Shown: positions 1 to 8,465 of the stretch, piece by piece
Layout: every line of letters begins with the position of its first letter
Position numbering within the stretch: the first letter of the stretch is position 1
Source of the DNA: CAWGHZ01 sp963775315
GTDB lineage: Bacteria; Pseudomonadota; Alphaproteobacteria; MPNO01; DASWLB01
DNA length: 64,000 nucleotides
Direction: 5' to 3'
Assembly: GCA_963775315.1 (NCBI GenBank)
Contig: CAVZIN010000009.1
Location: 434,001 to 498,000 of the forward strand
Notes under the pieces: generated by a model
Database searches by the model: none
The model's input: only the letters and a program-made list of their open reading frames with translations
Told to the model about the DNA's origin: nothing
Translations under genes and position numbers: made by a program

Positions 1-26
1 GCGACGTCCTTGTCGGCGGCGCTCAT
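1..26 (-). CDS. First codons of a gene downstream of recN, possibly NAD-dependent DNA ligase
   Basis: A minus-strand ATG at 26-24 overlaps the recN stop codon (ATGA arrangement) and opens a frame reading MSAADKDV up to the window edge. In many alphaproteobacteria ligA follows recN directly, so ligA is the natural guess. Only eight residues are visible, so identity rests on gene order alone. Confidence 0.35.
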
Positions 27-1702
27 CGGGCCGGGCCGGCCATCAGCGAGGCGGCGGCGGCGCGCGCCTCGTCGGTGACGCGGGCCCCGGCCAGCATGCG
101 GGCGATCTCCTCCTGCCGGGTCGCGTCGTCGAGCGGCTCGGCACGGGTGACCGTGACGCCCTTGGACGCGCCCTTGACCACGCGCCAGTGGGTCGTGCCG
201 CAGGCCGCAACCTGGGGCGAGTGGGTGACGACCAGGAGCTGGATGCGCTTGCCGAGCCGCGACAGCCGCTCACCCACCGCAGCCGCGGTCGCCCCGCCGA
301 TGCCGGAATCGACCTCGTCCAGCACCAGCGTCGGCACGGCGCCGGCCTCGGCCAGCACCACGCGGAGCGCGAGCAGGAAGCGCGACATCTCGCCCCGCGA
401 GGCGATGCGCCCGATCGGGCCCGGCGCGGCGCCGGGATTGGTGGCGACGGCGAAACGCACCCGCTCGGTCCCGTGCTCGGACCATTGCGTCTCGGGCAGG
501 GTCTCGAGCAGCGTGCGAAACACCGACTTCTCGAGCTTGAGGGCGGGGAGCTCGGCAGCGACCGCCTTGTCGAGCCTCGCCGCCGCCTTGGCGCGCCCGT
601 CGGCGAGCGCCGTCGCCGTCTTGAGGTAGGCCGCGCGACCGGCCGCCTCCTCGCGCGTCAGCCGGACGAGCCCTGCACCGCCGTCCTCGAGCGCGCCGAG
701 CTTCGCCCGGAATTCGTCGCGCAACGCCGGCAGCAGGTCGACGTTGGTCGAATGCCGCCTGGCGGCGGCGCGCAGCGCGAACAGCCGCTCCTCCGCCTGG
801 TCGAGCTTGCGCGGGTCGAGGTCGAGCTCGGCCCCCGCCTTTTCCAGCGCGGCGACGGCCTCGGCGGTCTCGGCGGCGGCGCGGTCGAGCGCGGCGAGCA
901 CGGCGTCGAGCCGCCCGCCCGCCTGGACCGCTACCCGGTCGAGCGCGCGCCGCGCCTGGGCGAGCCCCTGTTCCACCCCGGCGCCCGATAGCGCCGCCTC
1001 GGCCTGGGCCAGCGCTTCGGCGATCTTGCCGGCGCCGCCGAGCAACGCGCGCCGCTCGGCGAGCGCCGCCTCCTCGCCCGGCTTGGGGTCGAGCGCGTCG
1101 AGCTCGGCCGCGACGTGGCGGAGATATTCCTCCTCGCTCGCCGACTTCTCGCGCGCCGCGCGCGCGGCCTCCAGCGCGGAGAGGGCGGCGCGCCACGTCC
1201 GCCACGCGGCCCGTGCCTCCTCCGCCGCCCGGGCGAGCCCGCCGAACGCGTCCAGGGCCTCACGATGCAACTCGGCATTCATCAGCCCGGCATCGCCGCG
1301 CGAGCCCTCGATCTCGACCAACGCCTCGCCGATCTTGCGCAGCGCGGCGACGCCGACCGGCTGGTCGTTCACAAAGGCGCGCGACTTGCCGTCGGCGGCG
1401 AGCGTCCGGCGCAGGATCAGCGGCTCGCCCGGCTCCGGCGCATCCAGCCCATGGGCGGCGACCAGGGCGAGCGCGGCGTGCCCGTCGGGCAGCTCGAACG
1501 TCGCCGCCACGCTGGCCGGACCGGCCGTGCCCTGGCGGACGAGCCCCGCATCGGCGCGCGCCCCGAGGGCGAGGCCGAGCGCGTCGAGCAGGATCGACTT
1601 GCCGGCACCGGTCTCTCCGGTCAGGACGGCGAGGCCGGGGCGGAACGCAAGGTCGAGGCGGTCGATAAGGACGATGTCGCGGATGGCGAGCGCGGCCAGC
1701 AT
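23..1702 (-). CDS. recN: DNA repair protein RecN
   Basis: RecN is an SMC-like ATPase that acts at DNA double-strand breaks. The 559-residue length is typical. The Walker A motif GETGAGKS lies near residue 30, in the RecN-style opening with an isoleucine/aspartate-rich start (LAIRDIVLIDRLDL). The middle is an Ala/Glu-rich coiled coil (about 150-370). The ABC signature region (SRGEMSRFLLAL) and Walker B VLDEVDSGIGG lie near the C-terminus. The gene starts 10 bp after bamD and its stop overlaps the next start, so it sits inside a bamD-recN-(ligA?) operon. The family assignment is firm. Confidence 0.95.
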   Translation of the reverse strand: MLAALAIRDIVLIDRLDLAFRPGLAVLTGETGAGKSILLDALGLALGARADAGLVRQGTAGPASVAATFELPDGHAALALVAAHGLDAPEPGEPLILRRTLAADGKSRAFVNDQPVGVAALRKIGEALVEIEGSRGDAGLMNAELHREALDAFGGLARAAEEARAAWRTWRAALSALEAARAAREKSASEEEYLRHVAAELDALDPKPGEEAALAERRALLGGAGKIAEALAQAEAALSGAGVEQGLAQARRALDRVAVQAGGRLDAVLAALDRAAAETAEAVAALEKAGAELDLDPRKLDQAEERLFALRAAARRHSTNVDLLPALRDEFRAKLGALEDGGAGLVRLTREEAAGRAAYLKTATALADGRAKAAARLDKAVAAELPALKLEKSVFRTLLETLPETQWSEHGTERVRFAVATNPGAAPGPIGRIASRGEMSRFLLALRVVLAEAGAVPTLVLDEVDSGIGGATAAAVGERLSRLGKRIQLLVVTHSPQVAACGTTHWRVVKGASKGVTVTRAEPLDDATRQEEIARMLAGARVTDEARAAAASLMAGPAR

Positions 1703-1712
1703 CCGGATCGGG

Positions 1713-2558
1713 CTAGAACAGCCAGTCCATGGTGCGCGCGAGGAAGCCCGGCTGGTCCTGGCCGTCGACCTTGGCCACGCGCTTGCTGCCCTTGGGCAGG
1801 TCGTCCTTGGTGGCGAGATCGTAGGAATCGACGTACCACTCGCTGCCGGGATAGTTGTGGCCGAGCACCGCCGCGGCGCGGCGCGCCTCGTCCTGCAGCC
1901 CGAGCGCGGTATAGGCCTCGACCAGCCGGTGCAGCGCCTCGGGCACGTGGGTGGTCGTCTGGTACTGGTCGACCACGATGCGGAAGCGGTTGATGGCGGC
2001 GAGGTAGTCGCCCTTGTTGAGGTAGTAGCGCCCGACCTCCATCTCCTTGCCAGCCAGGTGGTCGCGCGTCAGGTCGATCTTGAGGCGCGCGTCGCGCGCG
2101 TATTTCGAGTCCGGGAAGCGCCGGACCAGGTCCTGCAGCGCGCCCAGCGCCTCCTGCGACATCTGCTGGTCGCGCTCCACGTCGGAGATTTGCTCGTAGT
2201 AGCAGAGCGCCTTGAGATAGAGCGCGTAGGGCACGTCGCGATTGCCGGGGTGGAGCTGCATGAAGCGGTTGAGCGCCAGGATGGCCTCGTCGTAGCGATT
2301 CGCCTCGTACTGCGCGTAGCCGGCCATGAGCTGGGCCTTGATCGCCCAGACCGAATAGGGGTGCTGGCGCTCGACCTCGTCGAACAGCTGGGCGGCCTGG
2401 GTCCAGTCGCCGGCCTGTAGCGAATTCACGGCGGAGTTGTAGAGATCGTCGACGCTGCGCTCGACGTATTTCGGCTCTTTCTCGCTCGAACAAGCGGCGA
2501 GGACACCCGTCAGCGCAAAACAGAGCGCGAGCAGGCGAAGCGACTTGATGACCCTCAT
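1713..2558 (-). CDS. bamD: Outer membrane protein assembly factor BamD
   Basis: BamD is a lipoprotein of the BAM complex that inserts beta-barrel proteins into the outer membrane. The chosen ATG (2558-2556) gives 281 residues starting MRVIKSLRLLALCF, a lipoprotein signal ending in the lipobox LAAC-S. Tetratricopeptide-type helices follow, with the family hallmark of an N-terminal LYNSAVNSLQAGDWTQAAQLFDEVE-like segment and a later DSKYARDARLKI segment. A longer frame reaching 2744 would put 62 unrelated residues before the signal peptide and was rejected. It precedes recN by 10 bp, the usual alphaproteobacterial order. Confidence 0.93.
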   Translation of the reverse strand: MRVIKSLRLLALCFALTGVLAACSSEKEPKYVERSVDDLYNSAVNSLQAGDWTQAAQLFDEVERQHPYSVWAIKAQLMAGYAQYEANRYDEAILALNRFMQLHPGNRDVPYALYLKALCYYEQISDVERDQQMSQEALGALQDLVRRFPDSKYARDARLKIDLTRDHLAGKEMEVGRYYLNKGDYLAAINRFRIVVDQYQTTTHVPEALHRLVEAYTALGLQDEARRAAAVLGHNYPGSEWYVDSYDLATKDDLPKGSKRVAKVDGQDQPGFLARTMDWLF

Positions 2559-2786
2559 GGCCCCTCGTGGTCCCGGTGATTCCCGGCCGATTTCCCCCGC
2601 CGGAATCGGCGCCGGGACTATACCAACGCCGCCGCCGGAAGGCCAGTCGGCGGGCGAGATCGCCAGGGCCACCGCACGAGCGCCCATCCGCGGTTCGCAC
2701 TTCGAGACGCGCCTTGGTTGCGCCAAGCCGCTCCTCGGCACCAACGGAATCCACGGAACCCCATCCCGTGACCCTGGCGGCGCCGC

Positions 2787-2925
2787 CCCTCACCCTGTCC
2801 CTCTCCCAAGGGAGAGGGAACGTCGTCATCATCTTCCTCCCCTCCCTCCGCGGCACCGACCTCGGGCTGGAAGCAGGGCCGCCGTCCACGGTCCCCTCTC
2901 CTGGGGGAGAGGGACAGGGTGAAGG
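2787..2925. repeat. Pair of inverted extragenic palindromes (repeat family A, copies 1 and 2)
   Basis: Two copies of a palindrome with core CCCTCTCCC...GGGAGAGGG and an outer arm CACCCTGTC lie head to head at 2787-2820 and 2892-2925, like a BIME arrangement of REP elements. The same unit recurs at 11942-11976 and 12065-12102. They fill the middle of the roughly 470 bp gap between bamD and the next gene (2559-3028), in which I see no gene. Confidence 0.8.
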
Positions 2926-3028
2926 GAACGGCCTCCGAGGCATGGCGCGCCAATACGGGGGCCCGTGCCGGATCGCTTGCTCCCGCGCCCGGCGGCGGCG
3001 ATCATACGGGCGCAAAGGGGAGGCAGAC

Positions 3029-5356
3029 ATGGGACAGTTCGCTCTCGGCCAGTCGGTGCCGCGCACCGAGGATCCGCGGCTTTTGACCGGGCGGGGCCAG
3101 TACATCGACGATTTCGTGCTGCCGCGCCAGGCGCATGGCTACGTGCTGCGCTCGCCCCATGCGCACGCGAAGATCGCCTCGATCGACGTGCGCGCGGCGA
3201 GCCAGATGCCGGGCGTGCTGGCCGTGCTGACCGGCGCCGACTGGGCGGCCGAGAAGTTCGGCTATCTGAAGCCGGCCATGCCGCGCACGCGGCGCGACGG
3301 CTCGCCCATCTTCGTCGTGCCGCGCCCCGCGCTCGCCCACGGGAAAGCGATGCTGGTGGGCGATCCGGTGGCGTTCATCGTTGCCGAATCCCCAGACCTC
3401 GCCAAGGACGCGGCCGAACGGATCGCGGTCGAGTACGAGCCGATGCCGTCGCTGACCGACACGGCGAAAATCGGAACGCCCGGCGCGCCCGCGCTGCACG
3501 ACGGCTGCCCCGACAACGAGACCTTCTTCTATCGCCTAGGCGACAAGGCGAGGTGCGACGCGGCCTTCGCCCAGGCGCACCACGTCACCCGCCTCAAGAC
3601 CGCGATCAACCGAGTGACGGCGGCGACGATGGAGCCGCGCGGCTGCATCGGCGACTGGGACATGCGGGAGGAGCGCTACACCCTCTATGTCGGCACGCAG
3701 CGCCCGCACTCGACCCGGCACGACATCGCCTGCGACATCTTCCACATCGACGAGAACCGGCTGCGCGTGGTGGCGGGCGACGTCGGCGGCTCGTTCGGGA
3801 TGAAGGGCGGCCACTTCCCCGAGCTGGTGCTGAGCCTGTGGGCGTCGCGCAACGTCGGCCGGCCGGTCAAGTGGATCAGCGAGCGGTCGGAGGGGATGGC
3901 GACCGACGACCACGACCGCGACCACATCTATGACGGGAGCCTCGCGCTCGACAAGGACGGGAAGTTCCTCGGCCTCCGCGTCTCGACCGTCTCCAACATC
4001 GGCGCCTACATCATGCCGGGCGGGCTGATCTCGCCGACCGCCCATCTCGGCGGGCTCGCCGGCACCTACACGACGCCCGCGATCTATGTCGAGGTGTCGG
4101 GCGTGTTCTCGAACACCGCGGTCAACGGGCCCTATCGCGGCTCGGGCCGGCCGGAAGCGTCGTACTTCCTGGAGCGGCTGATCGACAACGCGGCGCGCGA
4201 GATGAAGATCGACCGCGCCGAGATCCGCCGGCGCAACACCATCCCGAAGAACGCGATGCCGTTCAAGACCGGCCTCGTCTACACCTACGATTGCGGCGAC
4301 TTCGGCGGCAACCTCGAGCGCAACCTCGAGATGGCGGGCTATGGCGGGTTCGAGCAGCGCCGCGCGGAAGCCAAGGCGCGGGGAAGGCTGCGCGGCTTCG
4401 GCATGGGCAACATCATCGAGCAGACCTCGCAGACCTTCGGCGAAACGGTGATGGTCCGATTCGATCCGGGCGGCACGGTGACGGTGGTGCCGGGATCGAT
4501 CAGCCACGGCCAGGGCCACGAGACCATGTACAAGATCGTGGTGTCCGACCGGCTGGGGATCGAGCAGGAGCGGATCCGCGTCGCCAAGAACGACACCGAC
4601 CTCGCGCCGCACGGCGGCGGCACGTTCGCCTCGCGCACCGCGGTGCTCGGCGGGTCGGCGGCGGCGATCTCGTGCGACAAGATCATCGAGAAGGGCAAGC
4701 GCCTGGCCGCCCACATGCTGGAGGCTGCCGAGTCCGACATCGAGTTCGACAAGGGCGCGTTCCGCGTCGCCGGCACCGACCGCCAGATCGGCATCGTCGA
4801 TGTCGCCAAGGCGTCGTTCACCCGCGCGCGTGTCCCGGCCGAGATCGAGCTCGGGCTGATGGAGATGACCGACTACACGCCGGAAATCCCCAACTTCCCG
4901 ACCGGCTGCCACATCTGCGAGGTCGAGATCGACCCGGAGACCGGAAAGTCCGAGGTGGTCGCCTATTCGGTGGTGGACGACGTCGGCACGGTGATCAACG
5001 CTTTGACGCTTGCCGGCCAGATCCATGGCGGCATCGGCCAGGGCGTCGGCCAGGCGTTCAGCGAGCACATCGTCTACGATTCCGAATCGGGCCAGCTCCT
5101 CACCGGCTCGTTCCTCGATTACGGCATGCCGCGCGCCGACGACATGTGCTCGTTCACGATGGAGAACCGGCCGGTGCCGACCAAGACCAACCCGCTCGGC
5201 GTCAAGGGCGCGGGCGAGGCCGGCAATGTCGGGGCGCTCGCCGCCATCATGAATGCGGTGGTCGACGCGCTGTCGCCGCTCGGCATCGAACATATCGACA
5301 TGCCGGCGACGCCGGAGAAGGTCTGGCGCGCCATCCAGGGCGCGCGGGCCAACTGA
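3029..5356 (+). CDS. Molybdopterin-binding large subunit of the xanthine dehydrogenase/CoxL family
   Basis: This is the molybdenum-cofactor subunit of a hydroxylase of the xanthine oxidase family (aldehyde, CO or heterocycle oxidation). The ATG at 3029 follows AAAGGGGAGGC and gives 775 residues starting MGQFALGQSVPRTEDPRLL, the usual opening of CoxL-type subunits. The loop reads PYRGSGR, like the form II consensus AYRGAGR and unlike the CO-specific AYXCSFR, so CO oxidation is unlikely. The catalytic glutamate motif GVKGAGEAGN lies near the C-terminus. The FAD and 2Fe-2S subunits that normally accompany it are absent nearby. The upstream in-frame extension to 2567 covers the repeat region and is not credible. 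The substrate is unknown. Confidence 0.88.
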   Translation: MGQFALGQSVPRTEDPRLLTGRGQYIDDFVLPRQAHGYVLRSPHAHAKIASIDVRAASQMPGVLAVLTGADWAAEKFGYLKPAMPRTRRDGSPIFVVPRPALAHGKAMLVGDPVAFIVAESPDLAKDAAERIAVEYEPMPSLTDTAKIGTPGAPALHDGCPDNETFFYRLGDKARCDAAFAQAHHVTRLKTAINRVTAATMEPRGCIGDWDMREERYTLYVGTQRPHSTRHDIACDIFHIDENRLRVVAGDVGGSFGMKGGHFPELVLSLWASRNVGRPVKWISERSEGMATDDHDRDHIYDGSLALDKDGKFLGLRVSTVSNIGAYIMPGGLISPTAHLGGLAGTYTTPAIYVEVSGVFSNTAVNGPYRGSGRPEASYFLERLIDNAAREMKIDRAEIRRRNTIPKNAMPFKTGLVYTYDCGDFGGNLERNLEMAGYGGFEQRRAEAKARGRLRGFGMGNIIEQTSQTFGETVMVRFDPGGTVTVVPGSISHGQGHETMYKIVVSDRLGIEQERIRVAKNDTDLAPHGGGTFASRTAVLGGSAAAISCDKIIEKGKRLAAHMLEAAESDIEFDKGAFRVAGTDRQIGIVDVAKASFTRARVPAEIELGLMEMTDYTPEIPNFPTGCHICEVEIDPETGKSEVVAYSVVDDVGTVINALTLAGQIHGGIGQGVGQAFSEHIVYDSESGQLLTGSFLDYGMPRADDMCSFTMENRPVPTKTNPLGVKGAGEAGNVGALAAIMNAVVDALSPLGIEHIDMPATPEKVWRAIQGARAN

Positions 5357-5440
5357 AGAAAACCCGCCGCGGCGGTGTAAACGAAGGAAAGGTGCCAGCG
5401 CGCGACGCACAGGGAACCGAACATTCGGAGGGAAACGACC

Positions 5441-5893
5441 ATGCCGCAACCCGCGACACTCGCCGACGGCGAGCCCAGGCTTCTGCTGCCGTTCCTGAAA
5501 CCCTGGTACGATCTGGTGATCCCGCTGTCCTGGCTGGTGGTGCGCGTCGCCGCCGGCGGCATCCTGGTTATGCACGGCTGGCCGAAGTTCCTGCACGTGA
5601 TCCAATGGATGTCCGGAACGCCGGTCAAGGGCGCCGGCACGCAGCTCGTCATCCTGATGATCATCGAGTTCTTCGGCGGGCTCGGCATCGTGTTCGGGCT
5701 GTTCACCCGCTTCTTCGCGCCCGCCGCGGCCATCGAGATGGCCTACCTCACCTTCTTCGTCTATTGGGGCCATTACGGCTGGCGCACCGACGGGTACGAG
5801 TACGTGCTGATGTGGGGGCTCGTCCTGTTCGCCATCGCGCTCCGTGGCGGCGGGCCCTACTCGCTCGACCGCAAGCTCGGCGTCACGCTGTAG
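5441..5893 (+). CDS. DoxX family membrane protein
   Basis: The product has 150 residues with about four hydrophobic segments: near 25-45 (IPLSWLVVRVAAGGILVMHG), 68-88 (LVILMIIEFFGGLGIVFGLF), 92-110 and 122-142. The N-terminal glycine-rich helix followed by HGWPKF and the EFFGGLGIVFGLFTR segment match the DoxX family of small inner-membrane proteins, several of which accompany oxidoreductases. It follows the CoxL-like gene by 84 bp, behind the Shine-Dalgarno sequence GGAGGG. The molecular function is unknown. Confidence 0.85.
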   Translation: MPQPATLADGEPRLLLPFLKPWYDLVIPLSWLVVRVAAGGILVMHGWPKFLHVIQWMSGTPVKGAGTQLVILMIIEFFGGLGIVFGLFTRFFAPAAAIEMAYLTFFVYWGHYGWRTDGYEYVLMWGLVLFAIALRGGGPYSLDRKLGVTL

Positions 5894-5897
5894 CGCC

Positions 5898-6677
5898 ATG
5901 CCGCGCTTCGCCGCCAACATCTCCATGCTGTTCGCGGACCGGCCGTTCGTTGAGCGGTTCGCCGCCGCGCGCGCGGCCGGGTTCGGGGCGGTCGAGATGC
6001 AGTACCCCTATGCCGAGCCGGCCGACCGCCTCGCGGCGGCGGCCGACGCGGCGGGGGTCGCCGTCGCGCTGATCAACGCGCCGATGGGCGACATGATGCA
6101 GGGTGGGCCGGGGCTCGCCTGCGTGCCGGGGCGCGAGGCGGCGTTCGCCACGGCGCTCGACCAGGCCGCCGCCTACGCCCGGGCGCTGCGCCCGGCGCGG
6201 ATCAACGTGCTGGCCGGGCGGCAGCCCGAGGGGGTGGCGCGCGCGGCCTGCCTCCGCACCCTCGCCGACAACCTGCGGCGCGCCGCCGACGCGCTCTCGC
6301 CGCTCGGCGTCGGCGTGGTCACCGAGGCGATCAACGACCGCGACAACGCGGCCTTCCTGCTGCACACGCGTGAGGACGTATTCGAGGTCCTCGAGCTCGC
6401 GGGCGATCCGCGCCTTCGCATGCAGTACGATTTCTACCACATGCACATCATGGACGACGATTACGCCCGCACTCTCGCCAACCATGCCGGGCGCATCGGG
6501 CACATGCAGTTCGCCGACGCGCCGGGACGGCACGAGCCGGGCACCGGCGAGATCGACTTTGCCGCCGTGTTCGACGCGATCGACCGGTCGGGCTATGACG
6601 GCTGGGTCGGCGCGGAGTACCGGCCGAGTGGGGCGACCGAGGCGACGCTCGGCTGGCTCGCGCCCTGGCGCGCCTGA
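5898..6677 (+). CDS. hyi: Hydroxypyruvate isomerase family protein
   Basis: This TIM-barrel enzyme would interconvert hydroxypyruvate and tartronate semialdehyde, or act on a related 2-oxo sugar. The ATG at 5898, four bases after the DoxX stop, gives 259 residues, the usual Hyi length. Family motifs are the opening FAANISMLF, the TEAIN segment with the first catalytic glutamate (about residue 140), QYDFYHMH, GHMQFADAPGRHEPGTGEIDF, and GAEYRP with the second glutamate (about 241). The gene may be co-transcribed with the CoxL-like and DoxX genes, although no glyoxylate-pathway partner is present. Confidence 0.88.
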   Translation: MPRFAANISMLFADRPFVERFAAARAAGFGAVEMQYPYAEPADRLAAAADAAGVAVALINAPMGDMMQGGPGLACVPGREAAFATALDQAAAYARALRPARINVLAGRQPEGVARAACLRTLADNLRRAADALSPLGVGVVTEAINDRDNAAFLLHTREDVFEVLELAGDPRLRMQYDFYHMHIMDDDYARTLANHAGRIGHMQFADAPGRHEPGTGEIDFAAVFDAIDRSGYDGWVGAEYRPSGATEATLGWLAPWRA

Positions 6678-6722
6678 AGAAAGGCTCGCGCTTTCCGATC
6701 AGACGGGACCAGCGGAAACTTG

Positions 6723-7241
6723 CTAGTCCAGGTCCTTCGGCTTGACGAAGCGGACGAGCCTTCCCTTGCCGCGCCCGATGTCGCGCCAGCGCGCCGCGTC
6801 AAACTTGATGACGCAGAGCGCGCCGGTCGGGAACTTCGCGGCGATATCGTCGAGCAGCGCGCGCCGGCCCGAACCTGCGAGCGCGACCGCGAGATCGGCG
6901 AGGCCGGGGTTGTGCCCGACCACCATCAGCCGCTTCGGCCCGTCCTTCTCGGCGCGGATCAGCCGCAGGATGCGCGCGGCATCGGCGAGGTAGAGCCGGT
7001 CGTCGAGCCGCTCGCGCCCCGCCCAGCCGCGCAGCGCCGCGATGCGGCCCCACGTCTCGCTGGTGCGCCGCGCGCTCGAGACCAGCGCCCGGTCGGGCGC
7101 GAGCCGCGCCTTCCGCAGCAGGGTGGCCATCCGGTCGGCCGCGTCGCGCCCGCGCCCGTTGAGCGCGCGCGTCACGTCCTCGCCGTCGGGGGAGTCGCTC
7201 CGCGCCTTCGCGTGGCGCAGCAGGATCAAGGTGAGTGCCAT
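6723..7241 (-). CDS. SixA-type histidine phosphatase
   Basis: This is a 172-residue member of the histidine phosphatase superfamily. The catalytic LLRHAKARS motif is at residues 7-15 and the second histidine lies in VVGHNPGL. The short length and the RHAK variant match SixA, which dephosphorylates phosphohistidine on signalling proteins, rather than phosphoglycerate mutase. It converges on the hyi gene (45 bp gap) and is separated by 66 bp from the epimerase gene that follows on the same strand. The physiological substrate cannot be told from sequence. Confidence 0.88.
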   Translation of the reverse strand: MALTLILLRHAKARSDSPDGEDVTRALNGRGRDAADRMATLLRKARLAPDRALVSSARRTSETWGRIAALRGWAGRERLDDRLYLADAARILRLIRAEKDGPKRLMVVGHNPGLADLAVALAGSGRRALLDDIAAKFPTGALCVIKFDAARWRDIGRGKGRLVRFVKPKDLD

Positions 7242-7307
7242 CGCCCGAGACTAGGGGAATATGCCGAAGTCGGCGAAACCGAATCGGCCGCGCGACGCGC
7301 CGTGCTT

Positions 7308-8288
7308 CTAGGCGCCGTGGTAGGCGCGGTACCAGTCGACGAACTTGGGAATGCCGACGTCGATCGGGGTGGTCGGCGCGTAGCCGAGGTCGCGCTGGAT
7401 GTCGGCGATGTCGGCGTAGGTCTCCTTGACGTCGCCCGGCTGCATCGGCTCGAAGCGGATCTCGGCCTTCTTGCCGAGCGCCTGTTCCAGCAGCGCGATC
7501 AGCCGCATCAGCGGCTCCGACCGGTGGTTGCCGATGTTGTAGACGCGGTGCGGCGGCTTACCCTCGGCGGCGGGACACGGGTGGTCGAGCGCGGCGACGA
7601 TGCCCTGGACGATGTCGTCGATGTAGGTGAAGTCGCGCTTCATGTCGCCGTGGTTGAACACCGGGATCGGGCGGCCCTCGGTGATCGCCTTGGTGAAGAT
7701 GTAGAGCGCCATGTCCGGCCGGCCCCACGGCCCGTAGACCGTGAAGAAGCGGAGCCCCGTCTGCGGCACGCCGTAGAGGTGGGCGTAGCACGCGCTCATC
7801 AGCTCGTCGGCGCGCTTGGTGGCGGCGTAGAGCGAGACCGGGCTGTCGACCCGGTCCTCGGTCGAGAACGGCAGCTTGGTGTTGCCGCCATAGACCGACG
7901 AGGATGAGGCGTAGACCAGGTTCTCGAAGCCCGGCTGGTGGCGGCAGAACTCGAGGATGGCGAGGTGGCCGGTCAGGTTCGCGTTGAGATAGGCGAACGG
8001 GTGGTCGAGCGAATAGCGCACGCCCGCCTGGGCGGCGAGGTGGACCACCCGCTTGACCTCGGCATAGGGCGCGAGCGCGGTGGCGACCGTCTCGTGCGCC
8101 GAGAGATCGAGCTTCAGGAACTCGAACGCGTTGTGGCGGCGCAGCCGGTCGAGCCGCGCCTCCTTCAGCTTCACGTCGTAATAATCGTTGACGCTGTCGA
8201 GCCCGAGCACGCGCTCGCCGCGGGCGAGCAGGGCCTCGGAGACGTGATAGCCGATGAAGCCGGCGGCGCCGGTGACAAGGACGGTCAT
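7308..8288 (-). CDS. UDP-glucuronate 4-epimerase family protein
   Basis: This is a 326-residue extended short-chain dehydrogenase. The NAD-binding TGAAGFIGYH lies at residues 6-15, the serine cluster YASSSSVYG near 125-133, and the catalytic SLYAATK (YxxxK) near 152-158. The motifs LDSVNDYYDVKLKEARL and YTSIxxLG-like DIQRDLGYAP are typical of UDP-glucuronate 4-epimerases (LspL/Cap1J type), which supply UDP-galacturonate for LPS or exopolysaccharide. Related NAD-dependent sugar epimerases are harder to exclude. The polysaccharide genes at 16-18 kb and 28-38 kb may use its product. Confidence 0.87.
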   Translation of the reverse strand: MTVLVTGAAGFIGYHVSEALLARGERVLGLDSVNDYYDVKLKEARLDRLRRHNAFEFLKLDLSAHETVATALAPYAEVKRVVHLAAQAGVRYSLDHPFAYLNANLTGHLAILEFCRHQPGFENLVYASSSSVYGGNTKLPFSTEDRVDSPVSLYAATKRADELMSACYAHLYGVPQTGLRFFTVYGPWGRPDMALYIFTKAITEGRPIPVFNHGDMKRDFTYIDDIVQGIVAALDHPCPAAEGKPPHRVYNIGNHRSEPLMRLIALLEQALGKKAEIRFEPMQPGDVKETYADIADIQRDLGYAPTTPIDVGIPKFVDWYRAYHGA

Positions 8289-8465
8289 GATGCCGGGTTA
8301 TGCCCCAACGCGCGGCGGGCGCGCAAGCCAAGCCAGACGGCGGCCCGCGCGGGGCGGCATCGAGGTCGCCGGGCCGCACTGCCGATTGCCGTCCATGCCG
8401 TCGCCCCCTGCGCGGCAGCGCCAACTCCTTGATACCGCGGCCGAGCCGGCGCGGACGATCCCCGC

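Noticed and set aside
2567..3028. N-terminal extension of the CoxL-like protein to 2567
   Set aside because: It would translate the extragenic repeat; the ATG at 3029 has a good ribosome site and the family-typical start.
3029..5356. Aerobic CO dehydrogenase (CoxL form I)
   Set aside because: The active-site loop reads PYRGSGR and not AYXCSFR, and coxM/coxS are absent.
3536..5926. Long open frame (796 codons) on the minus strand across the CoxL-like and DoxX genes
   Set aside because: It is antisense to well-supported genes, has no recognisable domain, and is a product of high GC third positions.
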